NCBI GenBank assembly: GCA_011109175.1
Contig: RDEW01000005.1
Span: 186,001-250,000, forward strand
Length of the DNA: 64,000 bases
Direction: 5' to 3'
Source of the DNA: Dicyema japonicum
Taxonomy: Eukaryota > Dicyemida > Rhombozoa > Dicyemidae
Shown: positions 47,344-57,808 of the stretch, piece after piece
How positions within the stretch are numbered: position 1 is the first letter of the stretch
Layout of the letters: every line of letters begins with the position of its first letter
Notes under the pieces: generated by a model
Database searches by the model: none
Told to the model about the DNA's origin: nothing
What the model saw: the letters and a program-made list of their open reading frames with translations, nothing else
Made by a program: the position numbers and the translations under genes

Positions 47344-48241
47344 ATGTCTCGTGGTTCTGCAGGGTTCGATAGATATATTACTATATTCTCTCCGCAAGGA
47401 AAACTTTATCAAGTGGGTAATAGTCCTTAAAACTAAACATTACAGAATATTCCTTCAAATCCATTTCGAATGCCGGCTGTACGACGATCGCTATGAAAGG
47501 AAAGGACTGTGCAGTGGTAGTGACGCAGAAAAAAGTCCCAGTTTGCCCTTAATTCTCTAATAATGAGGACAAATTAATCGATCCTGATAGCTGGACTAAC
47601 GTTTACCCAATAAACAACAGAGTCGGCTGTGTTATGACAGGAATGGCACGGTTGCTTGGTTCATTAGTATTTTTAGGGGACAGCATGCGAATGGCTTTTC
47701 GTGCTGGACATGAGGCCATCAATTTTCAAATACAAGTATGGGTACGACGTTACGCGGATATCCTCTGCGAAAGAATGGCCAACATCAATCAGGTGTACAC
47801 TCAGTCAGCAAGATGAGACCTCTTGCTTGCTGTATGTCTTATATTTGATTTCAGCAATGATTGTGATTGGTCTCGACGATCAGAATAATCCCCAGGTTTA
47901 TAAGACTGATCCTACTGGATTCTGTTGTGGCTACAATGCCACTGCCTCTGGGACCAAGATGGGGGAGGCCATCCAAGAATTGGAGAAGGTGATTGTAAAG
48001 GAAAGAATATGAACTCTTTGAAGTCCTCCATGTGAGATTGGTGAGTTAATCTCCTAGGTCGTATTGACCTCACTTATTAATGCTGTGGGGACAGCGTTGA
48101 CATGTGATCAGATGGAGATTGCTGTCATTACTAGGCAGGACCCCACTTTTAGGTAGACTTTTGTGTAATTGGTACAGATCCTGGGACTATGATAAAATTG
48201 ATGAAGCACTGACAGAGGCCATAGAAATTGGATATCTTTAA
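47344..48241 (+). CDS. PSMA6: Proteasome subunit alpha type-6, seven exons, six micro-introns, four 1-nt frame breaks
   Basis: Alpha-1-position ring subunit of the 20S proteasome. Exon 1 (47344-47416) gives [20 protein letters not shown] and YQV. After a 29-nt intron (47417-47445) comes [26 protein letters not shown]. Introns 2 and 4-6 are 27 nt (47541-47567), 23 nt (47832-47854), 26 nt (48032-48057) and 25 nt (48153-48177). Intron 3 is either a canonical 18-nt GT..AG at 47659-47676, adding three residues, or a 27-nt GG..AG at 47650-47676 that fits family length exactly. Later exons give [69 protein letters not shown] and DEALTEAIE. The frame needs single-base changes near 47725, 47752, 47810 and 48005. 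With introns present it is not a processed copy. Confidence 0.85.
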
Positions 48242-48329
48242 AATTTGATTTCTTTAATTTTAATTGGATTTTTGTTTTTCATCCTTAATTTTTGCGAAAA
48301 TGAAGATTTTGAGATTTTTGTAAAATAAA

Positions 48330-48480
48330 TAGAGGCGTCAAGTGATTCAAAAGTATCATTGACGCCAATTGTCTGGCTGGCCTCCAAAAGGGATCCCTCT
48401 CTTCCCTACTTTACTGGAGGGGTTCCCACAGTGGCAGATATGGATGGACGTGAAGTCTGGAAGGAATGTTAACACTTGTG
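48330..48480 (+). repeat. SINE-like repeat family V fragment
   Basis: GGCGTCAAGTGATTC, then CCTACTTTACTGGAGGGGTT and ATATGGATGGAC match family V. Confidence 0.5.
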
Positions 48481-49030
48481 ATCAACTGTCACGTGGTTCA
48501 TTTAAGGAATATCGAGGAAAGAAAGAAAAGACATTAGAAAACATGTTAACTACTCACCCTGCAGCCAGACTGACAAATGAAAACAGAGGCCTATCAAGTA
48601 TATGCTGTGAAGTTGCGTTTAGACTTCACCAGGCATCGCTTGCACATTTGAAGGAAATGGGTATCTTTCCTCTAACATGAAAAATAACATCCTATCCATT
48701 ATGGAAGGAATCGTGACCTTTGCGATTGCCTAGTTTCCAGTAATCAAATGCCGAAATCGAGGTTCGAACAAAAAAGATAATGTATAGCCTCAAGAAAACG
48801 GTTCGCAAAAGGAACCCATGCAGACCTTAAGAAGCTCTCTTTGTCAAAGAAACCAGATACACTATCTGTATACACTCGACCCTCACAATTTGGCCATTTT
48901 TGGTTTCGTTGAATTTTCTGGCCAATTTGAAAAAAAAATAAAATCAATAATTTTGAAGAACAACGAACAACAAATTAAAAAAATGCTTTAAATAAACAAA
49001 AAAAACGTATTTAAGTTTTATTAAAATAAA
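48481..49030. other. No gene recognised
   Basis: A 103-codon plus frame (48369-48680) begins in the family V repeat and has no family match. Confidence 0.35.
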
Positions 49031-49656
49031 ATGTAACTCCTAACTGTTTTTTCATGTCTTATTTTTTCAGATTCTTGTTCACTATTTTCTGAATCTTCTA
49101 GAGTAACTTCATGTTCATTCTCAATGTTAGCTAAGAGTTCCCTCTCTATGGCAGATAATCTAACTAGGATATCCATTTTGTCTGCATGTCTTATTTTTTC
49201 AGATTCTTGTTCACTATTTTCTGAATCTTCTAAAGAATCTTCATTTTCATTAAATGCAAAAAATGCAGCCTTGGATTCATCCAGAAAACCACCTAAAAAT
49301 TGATTTTTAGAAAAATACCTTTAGACCCTACTACCTAAATCCATTCTACCAACTTATCTTCAAGCTTTGAAAACTTTGGTTTATGTGGAGCTTAATTACA
49401 GTTGATATTTTTTAATCTTTCAAAATAGCGTCTTTCTACGGTAAATGATTATTTATTGTTTTTCTCGATATTTTTTACGATACAAGTGCAAGAAACTATA
49501 AGCTAACTCCTGGCACGAAATAGCATCATTTTCTTGTTTATAATTTAAAATTCTACTTTTGATTAAAAATAACCCGAGTATAGCGTCCACGAGATGAATT
49601 GGAAGACATGTGTTAATTAAGTTTTTATTTTTCCTATTTGTATTAAAAATTGGCAA
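49031..49656 (-). mobile_element. CENP-B/pogo-like transposase remnant with acidic repeat tail
   Basis: Minus strand: YTRVIFNQK and ILNYKQENDAISCQELAYSF (first helix-turn-helix), then KPKFSKLEDKLVEWI (CENP-B-type second HTH), with stops between. The DDE domain is absent. A final open stretch of about 85 codons (49294-49031) is acidic and holds EDSENSEQESEKIRH twice, about 44 residues apart. It could be an internally deleted pogo-type element, or a host CENP-B-like gene that has decayed. An AG|GTGG junction at about 49296 might be a splice acceptor. Confidence 0.5.
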
Positions 49657-49699
49657 ATTAATAAGAATAAGATTTTTTTCTTAGAAATTTTTTTTAAAT

Positions 49700-50690
49700 G
49701 TGCAAATTTGCGAGGTTCGAGTGTTACCATATTTGTTGGCCCAAATCTTCCTCTAACGATCTTCGGCCCTTCCATTACCAACGACTAACATCTTCAGTCA
49801 AAGAGGCGCTTAGTCGTCTGTGCCTTGTTTATTCGTTCTACTGAACAAAATCTCCATTCAGACAATTTTTTATTTGATTCATCTCTCTTGTATTGACTTT
49901 CTTTCTATGAGGAGGTGAGATTGTTTGTAATGTTTGTATCGACGACGCCTCTCGGAAAAAGACCACAATATCCGCTAGATTTGGTGGCCTTGAAATTCTA
50001 TCTTTTCTTGATCTCTCTGCCACACACTTTTGTCTCTTGTAGCCTTCGATTTTTTGGTCAGAAAAATTTTACACTTATTCCGAAAATTTTCTACTACCTG
50101 GACATCGGCCACCTACGGGAGATCTGGATTCATACCTATTCGTTTCTCATTTGCAGATGAGTCAGATGACGTTGTTTGTAGAAATCTTTCGAAAAGCTAA
50201 TGAAGTCTTCGAATCAATGCAGTATGCTTATCTGTTGTTTAAGTCTTTCCTGAAAGTGGTACTTGGCTCACCGTTATCTCAAGTGGAGTATTGAAAACAC
50301 TTCTGGACGACAAGTCGGCTCGAGTTGGATTTTCACTTCCCCTTGAACTGAAGAATTGTTTCCCACATCGGTGGGGATGCATTAAGTGGATTGACCTATG
50401 CAAGTGAATCGTGGTCAAAGCCCATTTCCTACTCCTCTTTCCTGAAGCTGTCCGCAATCTATGGAGCTGTCAAAAGAGTCATTGGCCGCAACTATGTGCC
50501 CGCCCATCTAGAAGCAGTTTTTATTGGACGACAACGGAGGTTAGTACTAATAACCCTCTCTACAAAGCCATAAAAATACCTTAAAAACTAGTCAAGGTAC
50601 GAGACAACTACTGAAGAGCCATCTAGGATAGTCCACGTCGGATAGGACCTCCCACATGTCGGCCTGTGGTCATTTAGTTAGTTGGGAACT
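49700..50690 (+). other. Retroelement debris
   Basis: A plus frame near 50391-50573 reads TYASESWSKPISYSSFLKLS, loosely like the end of a LINE RT (L.Y..E.W). Nothing else is legible. Confidence 0.25.
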
Positions 50691-50694
50691 TTCT

Positions 50695-51125
50695 TTTTCC
50701 AATCTTATTTATTAACCTCATTCTTACAATCTTTTGAAGGCCGAACACAAATAGTCACAACTAATTAATCCAAGGAAAAAACCCAAGGGGGAACGTCTGC
50801 TTGTGCCGGTCAAAAAGGGAATCTCTTCCTTAAAATTAATCAACTTATTAACCCCAGATACACCGAGAAAGAAGTTGACAGTAAACAATTAGTTAAGTAT
50901 ATCCAGTGTCACCGTTGCAGAAACAGTCCTAGACATCTATTCCTTGCAGTTGTGGAAACCCTTCAGTGGAGTGGGGAGAGCGAATGATCTTTTTACGTCT
51001 AGCAGTGAGCGCCACTTGAGACAGGTGGATCACATGAAGTCACTCTAGTAAAAAAAGGAAGAGAAGGAGCGGACAAAACAAACAGAAAAATTAGACCAAT
51101 TAGCCACCACATGGCCTCAAAAATA
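50695..51125 (-). repeat. Family X then family V repeats, minus orientation
   Basis: 50695-50820 matches family X (TTACAATCTTTTGAAGGCC, AATTAATCCAAGG). 50860-51125 is the reverse complement of family V, including GGTGGATCACATGA and CAATTAGCCACCACATGG. Confidence 0.6.
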
Positions 51126-51244
51126 AAAGGAAATATGAGATCATGAAAGTGAAAAAAATTAATTATTTAAATAAAGTTAAGAATTTATTTGTTTCTTAAT
51201 TTTCTAATAAAATATCTCCATAGAAACAAAACATATTCTTATAA

Positions 51245-51552
51245 ATGGAAAGACCAGGGACATTATTATTGAGATCAAATTGCTCCCATTACAGTCGTCC
51301 GGTTCTTAACCGATTATGGTATAATCTTCTCATCTCCTGATCAGGTTCGAGGATAGACAGCAGGAGCCCAAAGACTACGATATTGACTATTCCCTTACCA
51401 GACCTCTCCACCGATCAACGTATCAGAGATTCGCAAAAACTGAACAAACGTCATTTAAAACTTCGTACAACGAGCTATGTGATGATCTTAATTTACTGGA
51501 GGAATATGAAGATAAAAAAGTCTCAAAAAAGATGATCAATCAAGAAATTTAA
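51245..51552 (+). CDS. Unrecognised two-exon protein, 93 aa
   Basis: ATG at 51245. Exon 1 (51245-51318) encodes MERPGTLLLRSNCSHYSRPV. A 26-nt intron at 51319-51344 (GTATAA..TCAG) removes two stops and joins in frame to exon 2 (51345-51552): EPKDYDIDYSLTRPLHRSTY, then ELCDDLNLLEEYEDKK, ending NQEI. Exon and intron sizes match the proven genes of the window. The composition (many charged and aromatic residues, no low complexity) looks like a real protein. I know no family for it; short cilia or cytoskeleton proteins look like this, but that is a guess. Confidence 0.5.
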
Positions 51553-52599
51553 GCAAGACTAACCACAGCAGGTACATTTGTGAAAAACGCAGAAATAACA
51601 TCGATTCAAAAGTATTGCAGGATGAATTTAATTATTCACTCAAAACGCAGAAATGTGGCATTTCCACGTACAAAAGAGACTTTGTTGTCGATAAGTTCGA
51701 CCCAACCAAATCAAAATCGGTTTTCTTTATTTTAACTTTTTAGGTCAATTTAGGGGATTTGGAGGAAAAATATTTCAGAAAAAGTACATTTTTGACAAAT
51801 GGAGCAAATCATCTGAGAAACGGTAGGAACACGTGGCAGGATAGCGTCGGACTTTAAACATTAATGATATTAATTTATTAGCTTTAACAAAAGTTAAATC
51901 CTTTCGTAAGTCTCATTGAAAAGTATTAATTTAGCACGTGGATTTGTTATCCTGATAATTGTGGTTTTCTATAATACTTGCTCTTTCGTAGAGGAATAGT
52001 AATATTTATATTATTTACATCCCCACTTAAGCAGGATAGACGCTTAATCAAAAAGGGAAAGAACGGATATGTAAGAAAAGGGCCAGGCAATCCTTTAGTT
52101 GATGACAGCGCAACTTGTTTAGCCAGGAAGCCTCAGAACTTTCAACGGGAATGGTCAGCAATGGGATTTGAACCGGAAAGCTCAATATATAAAATAACCC
52201 TTCCATGGTAAAATATTGAAAGTTTTTAGGTGGTTATATTTTTTACAGGAAATAAGCGTGATTGCATTTTTGTAATACAAAACTTCGTTGTTATAAAGTT
52301 TACCTCCGAATATTTTCCTATTTTCAAAACTTTTAAATAAATTTAAAATAGACAGTTTTAAGCCAACCTCATATTGGCAAGTCTCCTAAGAAGTCACATC
52401 CAATGTCATCAGACGCTCAGCCAAAAATCGAAACTAATAATTCCACACAAATGTGGCCTATTAATATCGAGTTAAGTTCTTAAATAATTAATGATGTAGA
52501 CAAATAATTACTTTAAGTAGACCTTCTGACTTTTAATGATATCGAACTCGGTCCTCTAAAGTTTAGTCTCGTCAAAAAAACTACTGCACTTTTACGCAA
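51553..52599. other. No gene supported
   Basis: A 77-codon frame (51978-52211) ends in GGGATTTGAACC, the reverse complement of a B box, so it is more likely an antisense SINE remnant than a gene. Confidence 0.35.
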
Positions 52600-52880
52600 A
52601 GCCATATTAGCCTCTGCTCAGACAGGACACAAACTTTATTTAAGTAAAGAGCAGATATCATAACTCATCGTAGAGGGAGAACTAAGGAATGTTTTTTACT
52701 TATTTTTTTGTTTTGTTTGGTGTATGTTTTTATAGACGATCCGGTTCCACAGTAAATTTTCACTGATGACGGTGTTGCTCGTCAAGCCAAAGTACCTTTA
52801 ACCAGAATATACAACAGCGAGATTCGAACTAGGGGCAATCAGGCCTCTTGGCGGTACTCGCTACACTTCACCGGTTTGTT
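52600..52880 (-). repeat. tRNA-derived SINE, family 1, minus strand
   Basis: Reverse complement of the 2879 repeat: CACTGATGACGGTGTTGCTC (body), GCGAGATTCGAACT (B box, 52818-52830) and CCTCTTGGCGGTACTCG (anticodon/A-box region). More diverged than the other copies. Confidence 0.75.
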
Positions 52881-52900
52881 TTATAATTCATCAATAATTT

Positions 52901-53800
52901 AGAGGCAGCCGCCCCAGGCAGCACGCTGTAGGGGGTAGTATATCCAAGCCATAGAATTCACATATTAAGCTATATTCACTTTTTCTATAATTTTTTTCAT
53001 CATAAATAAGATCGACTGCCAGCGATCATTGTCTTCTATTACAGCGCTGAAGACTTAGGGTGCACGAATTTTAATCGACGGCAGTTGCTTGTTCGCTGTG
53101 AATTCCCTTGCCGCTCTTCGTGATGAACCGCAATTAGTAAAGTTCTGACGACGTTGTCACGTTTGCGCCGCTTTCGCGCGAGACTTAATGTGGCTTGCTT
53201 ACTGGTATGTTTAAACTCAGTCCAATGATTATTGTCGAACACGACGTTGTTTTTCCTTGCTACAATCTTCTGTTTTGGATTTCTTGTGTGTATTGATTTC
53301 CTCTAATTCGATCCGACAATTGAACGAATACAAACCAGCGGGGCCCAAAATCGCTGAAAAAAAAAAGCTCGAGAAGCAAGGATAGTTTTCATGAGAGGCC
53401 GAGATGTGTGGTGAAGAAAACAACAATTTTTCTAACCATTTTGAGACTGGCGTGAAATTTCTTCTCTCTACGGAGAAATTGTTGAGTGTCTTACAATTTT
53501 CTGAAGTGGAAACAGAACATTTCAAACAACTGCAAAGGATTTTTTTGTTTCATTAGTTGAGCTAGGCTGTAATTTTTTCCAATTTTGTGCATTGCACATC
53601 GTTTATTGGCTACTCAATTGATAGCCGTGAACGTTCGTTTTCAAAATTAAAACATATAAAATCATATTTGAGGTCTTCTATGTCAAAACCTGACAAGTTT
53701 ATCTTTAATCAGCATTGAAAATAAATTCCTGACAAGCGAAATGAAAAGCTGTGGTTAGACTTTGTTTACATCAAAGGAGCGATTGGACATGGAAGTAAGT
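52901..53800 (+). mobile_element. hAT transposon remnant (ZMYM1-like transposase)
   Basis: The left part, GGCAGCCGCCCCAGGCAGCA, resembles hAT 5' ends of this type. Near 53620, DSRERSFSKLKHIKSYLRSS followed after a frameshift by LISIENKFL is the C-terminal dimerisation region of hAT transposases. Most of the transposase is missing or unreadable. Confidence 0.6.
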
Positions 53801-54165
53801 GACTTTTTGTTTATTTTAAACAAATTAAATAATTATACAAACACCTCACTCTTACTTGAATTTTATTTATTTATTTATTCTCATGTATGATTAACAAAAT
53901 AATTTATTTAGTCATGATTTTTTAAGTTAGTTATAAGGGGCATCATTGTCATACACTCGCTCCGGCAGAGAGCTTTGGCACTCCTCTGCTCACGGTAGTA
54001 ACAAAGCTCAACTGGAGGACCCACTGGGTTTCATGGTTCCTGAATGTAGAGAGACGTCCCAGTTTCTTGAGAAACGACTAAGATTTTGCTTATACTTCCA
54101 GTCTCACAAACAATTTCGTGAACAGATATTTATTATTCTTATTATTATATTTGAACCGGAAATCT
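53801..54165. other. No gene recognised
   Basis: A GC-richer stretch at 53940-54080 has a 76-codon frame without family features. Confidence 0.3.
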
Positions 54166-54478
54166 CAGTAGCATAGTGGTTAGGTGTCGGGCTAAAGTGG
54201 CTTAGGTTACGGGTTCGATTCTCGCTGCTGCTCACCTGGTGGAAGGTACCACGCATCTACGATGCCAAAAGGGTTTGACGAGTGACGCCGTCATCAGTGA
54301 ATACTCACTGCGGAACTGGATTGTCTAAAAAAGAGCCACACACAAGAAAAAAGAAGTGAAGACCTTGGTTATACGATTAGTTAAAATTAACTGTTCTTTA
54401 CTTAAATAAAGAGTGTGTCCTGCCTATGCGGAGCTATAAATACTATGGCTCTCGTGAAAAAGCTTTATTATTATATAT
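54166..54478 (+). repeat. tRNA-derived SINE, family 1
   Basis: TAGCATAGTGGTTAGG (A box) and GGGTTCGATTCTCG (B box, 54211-54224), the same body as at 2879 and a TTATTATTATA tail. Better preserved head than the other copies. Confidence 0.85.
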
Positions 54479-54529
54479 CGATTAATTAAATGATAAGTTT
54501 GCAACTTTAATTACATTAATTTATTTCGC

Positions 54530-54765
54530 TATAGAACAAACCATTGTTCAGAAGAAGGCCTAGAGTCACTCTCCCTGTGGCTTAAAACAAGGATCTTAAT
54601 GGAATTGGAGAAAACTTAAATGTACGGAGGACCTAGAAAATCTACGAACAGATGCACACAGCAGGGGCTAATGGAGAGGCCTAGTGAAACAAATTTCGAA
54701 ATGTGACAGCCCGCTTGCTTACGGCTATCACAAATACAATAAATAAAAATAAATATAATTTTTAG
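54530..54765 (+). repeat. Possible LINE 3' end with tail
   Basis: A frame reading ENLRTDAHSRG and WRGLVKQISKC, followed by an AATACAATAAATAAAAATAA tail, looks like the end of a LINE. A related C-terminus (RAIDLDELRRHAWRMLHREN) is seen near 60035-60105. Confidence 0.3.
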
Positions 54766-54779
54766 CTTATTTTAAATGT

Positions 54780-54920
54780 AAAAAATAAAAATTTCGACCT
54801 CTTTTAACTTTAGAACCTTGCCAAGTGGTGGATAACATCGAATTGATCCCAAAATCTCATTATACATTAATATAAAAACCACGATGTATGTCAGTATTGA
54901 TTAAATAAACAAACTGATTG
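54780..54920. repeat. Half copy of the inverted-repeat element
   Basis: AAATTTCGACCTCTTTTAAC and ACGATGTATGTCAGTATTG resemble the terminal and subterminal blocks of 18396-19346. Confidence 0.45.
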
Positions 54921-55084
54921 CAGATGATGGAGAGGCACTAGTGTTACTTTCGAGAGTTTTGAGATGCTCTTTAGATATCGTATACCATATGAGCTCTGCT
55001 TTGACTCTAAAGAAAATAGACAAAAATTTGTCTAGAAAAACAACCATTTTTCATTTCATAAAATTAAAAATTTATGAACATATT

Positions 55085-55205
55085 GGAAAGCCGCCTGGCG
55101 CCATGAGGTGCTGTGTGGCTAATTGGATTTAAATTTATCTTTTCCTCTCTGATGGCATCATTTAATCCACCTCACTAGGGAGACGCCCAATGCCTGATCG
55201 ACATT
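55085..55205 (+). repeat. SINE-like repeat family V, 5' part
   Basis: GCCGCCTGGCGCCATGAGGT, TGTGGCTAATTGG and GGCATCATTTAATCCACCT match the start of 12275-12560. Confidence 0.6.
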
Positions 55206-55909
55206 CAAAAGGATCCGACTATTCTTTCCACAGGAAGAAAATTTTGTTACCTGGAGACGAGTTCTTGAATCACTGGAACGCGTCAGGGCTAATGAGTTAG
55301 TTTGGTTGGTATTACCCCTGGTCTTTGGAATAATTCTAAATTGGCATTCCTTAATAAATGTGAAAAAAATATATAAAAAATATAAATTTGCATTTTGTCT
55401 TCTAAATAGCTATTGACTATTCGTCATATCAAAATCACAGAGAAAATGATTAGACCCACAGAAAACCCGCCAAACAAGCTATAAACTCAATTAGGAAAGC
55501 TACTCAAATCTGAGTGGGCATAAAACAGCAGATGCGAATTAAGTAAATGTAAAATTTCCAAAATCAATGTTGTGAGCAACAGATTGCCTTGATTTAGATA
55601 AGTTTATTGTCGCTTAACACAGCAATTAACAAATTACTAATTTGCTATCTCAATGTCAAAGAATCCATTAATAAAAAGAATAAGGATTCAATCGATGATG
55701 ATAAAAAACCCCAAAGTGTTATAAAAAAGTAAGCAACTCTCGTAATTGAGAGTACTTCCGCTTACGATTTGTATGAATATACGTTCAATCAACCTTCTCT
55801 TCACTCGGGTGAAAACAATGTACATTTTGACACAGCTTTTGTATGTCTCATATTGATATTATCGATTTGTCGTTGAAACTATATATTAATCAAATAACGG
55901 CTTATAACG
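55206..55909. other. Upstream spacer of the glycosyltransferase gene
   Basis: AT-rich, no gene seen. ACTATATATTAATCAAATAA lies about 15-35 bp before the ATG and could hold a TATA-type core, but this base composition makes such matches cheap. Confidence 0.3.
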
Positions 55910-56886
55910 ATGTATTTTATGAAAAAACGTTATTTGACGATCATTGCAGTTCATATTTTTGAAGTTTTAGTTCAGTTGAGCTTAATTATACTCATCCTGT
56001 ATTTCAAGATATTCTCTATCGGTGCTTTGATCGACAGAAACGCCAGCAATTTGATACTAGTCGTGGTAATCTCGGGTAAATTTAATTCATCATTAGACCC
56101 TAAAAATCAGGCGAGAAGACAGGTGATAAGAGAAACGTGGGGAAATAATAAAACTATGAAGACTTTTAAAGCAACGTTAGTATTTTTCATGGGAAATTCT
56201 GAAACTGGACGACCTCCTTATCTGGCTGAGGAATCAAAGCTACACGGAGATCTCATATTCGCGGACTTTTACGAATCTTACCTCAATTTGAGCATCAAGA
56301 GTATTGAAGCTCTCAAGTAGCGTTCAATGATATAATAAGATGGGCTTCATATAACTTTAAGAAATTTGAATATTTCGTTAAAGTTGATGACGACGTCCTC
56401 TTCAACATTGAAGCCTTGACTTTAACGATTTCTCAATTTGGAAGCGACATGAAGCAAAATGGGCGATTTTTGTTCTGTTTTTTGATGAAAAATAATAAAC
56501 CGATAAGGGAGAATTCAAAATGGTAACTTCCAAGTTAAATCCCAAGGATAATTTCCTTTGAAGAGTATCCCTTAGATAGTTATCCCCCATTTTGTTCTGG
56601 CACGTGTTATGTGCTGACAAGACAAACAGTGGATGCTATACTCGAAGTTTGTAAAGATAGAAAATTAATACATTTGGAGGATGTCGCAGTTACAGGTAAA
56701 TATGAAATGAACTCTCAAGGAATTTGTGGCGAAGAAGCACGTGTCCAAAAACATAAAGTCGAAGGATTTATCATTCACCAGGATACCGCGAATATTTGTT
56801 TCAGTAAAAGCGCCATCTCCCATCATCTTCACATAACGCCTGAGAAAATGAGGGACTTTTATTATGAACAAAAAAATTATTGTTGA
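55910..56886 (+). CDS. Beta-1,3-galactosyltransferase-family (GT31) enzyme, three exons, 309 aa
   Basis: Type II Golgi membrane enzyme that transfers a UDP-sugar in beta-1,3 linkage. Exons 55910-56316, 56340-56522 and 56547-56886 join to exactly 310 codons. Introns are 23 nt (56317-56339) and 24 nt (56523-56546), both GT..AG. Without them the frame stops twice. Motifs in order: N-terminal membrane anchor (LVQLSLIILILYF), ARRQVIRETWGN, FADFYESYLNLSIKS, FVKVDDDVLFN (metal-binding DDD), NSKWIISFEEYPLDSYPPFC with SGTCYVLT, and LEDVAVTGKY (catalytic E/D region). Every family landmark is present and uninterrupted, so this is the best-preserved host gene in the window. Donor and acceptor sugars cannot be read from sequence; GlcNAc-transferase paralogues share these motifs. 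Confidence 0.92.
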
Positions 56887-57530
56887 AACTAATAAATAAG
56901 ATTAAGTTTTTTGTTGAACCATTCTGATTCCTCAAACAGTTTGGGGTCACATAACAAATATGAAGTTTCTCTTGACATTCTGATAGTACAGAATCGACAC
57001 TAAAATGCCTTGATTTGCTTACTCAGCTTATGGATTGCATTTATGGCCAATACGCAAGTCCCGTCATCCCAGCATATTCCCTGGGAAGTCTCGCACAGAT
57101 GGAACATCTATAAAATTACAATTTCAAAATTACATAGCTGGACACATTATAAGCAATTGTGACTCCCAGATATATTGTGATTATGATAATTGTAGATCTG
57201 AATTTACTTATTAGAATCGATATTGCGCCGGCTTGAAAAAATGGAGTTCTCATCATCACAAGAAATATTATGAAAATCTCCATTACTATTAAAAAATATT
57301 GAATTCTGTAGAGTAAACCCGCAATTTACATTTGAACAATGAGGAAGGATTTGCTCTCAAATTTGACTGCATTGAGGGATATGTTAATGACCAAATCTCC
57401 CACTAAAATCAATGTCTGTATTATTAAACGAATATTCATTTCGGTTGTTTAGTTACATTATATATTATTATTAAATTTTTTATTTTTATAAATTTAAATT
57501 TATTTTGGTTTATCATTGTTAAAACGCCCC
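56887..57530. other. No gene recognised
   Basis: Mixed AT-rich sequence with short, broken frames. A C.YDNC piece near 57180 recalls half a zinc finger but has no partner residues. Confidence 0.3.
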
Positions 57531-57690
57531 GGGCGGCCTTCTAGCTGAAACGTATCTTCTGATGACATCGGATCTGAAGGTCGTGGGTTCGAATCCGAAA
57601 GGAGAAGGTCAATTCTTGTCAAACAGATCCCACCCGTGAGGCGACGAGCCCTTCTGGCACGATACAGTAGTTGTCGCTCATTTTACGATT
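57531..57690 (+). repeat. tRNA-derived SINE, family 2
   Basis: GGGCGGCCTTCTAGCTGAAA (A-box region) and a perfect B box GGTTCGAATCC at 57586-57596 are followed by a non-tRNA body (CCCGTGAGGCGACGAGCCC). Spacing is tRNA-like, but the arms do not fold into a full cloverleaf that I can confirm. Confidence 0.6.
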
Positions 57691-57808
57691 GGCTCTAAGT
57701 TTAATTTTCACCTTTTTCTGGGCTTTTTCAATTCCTAAAAAAATCATGGAGACGTCCAGTTTTTGACAGGCATAAAAAAAGGATCTCGTTCTTCCCTACT
57801 CCACTGGA

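Noticed and set aside
47344-48241. PSMA6 as a processed pseudogene
   Set aside because: Frame breaks suggested decay at first, but six short GT..AG introns interrupt it at sensible places and there is no poly(A) tail. A retrocopy would lack introns.
56320-56546. Glycosyltransferase gene as a frameshifted pseudogene
   Set aside because: Both breaks are explained exactly by 23- and 24-nt introns, and all family motifs are intact.
57531-57610. A second tRNA gene
   Set aside because: Good B box, but I could not confirm anticodon and acceptor stems. Treated as a SINE head.
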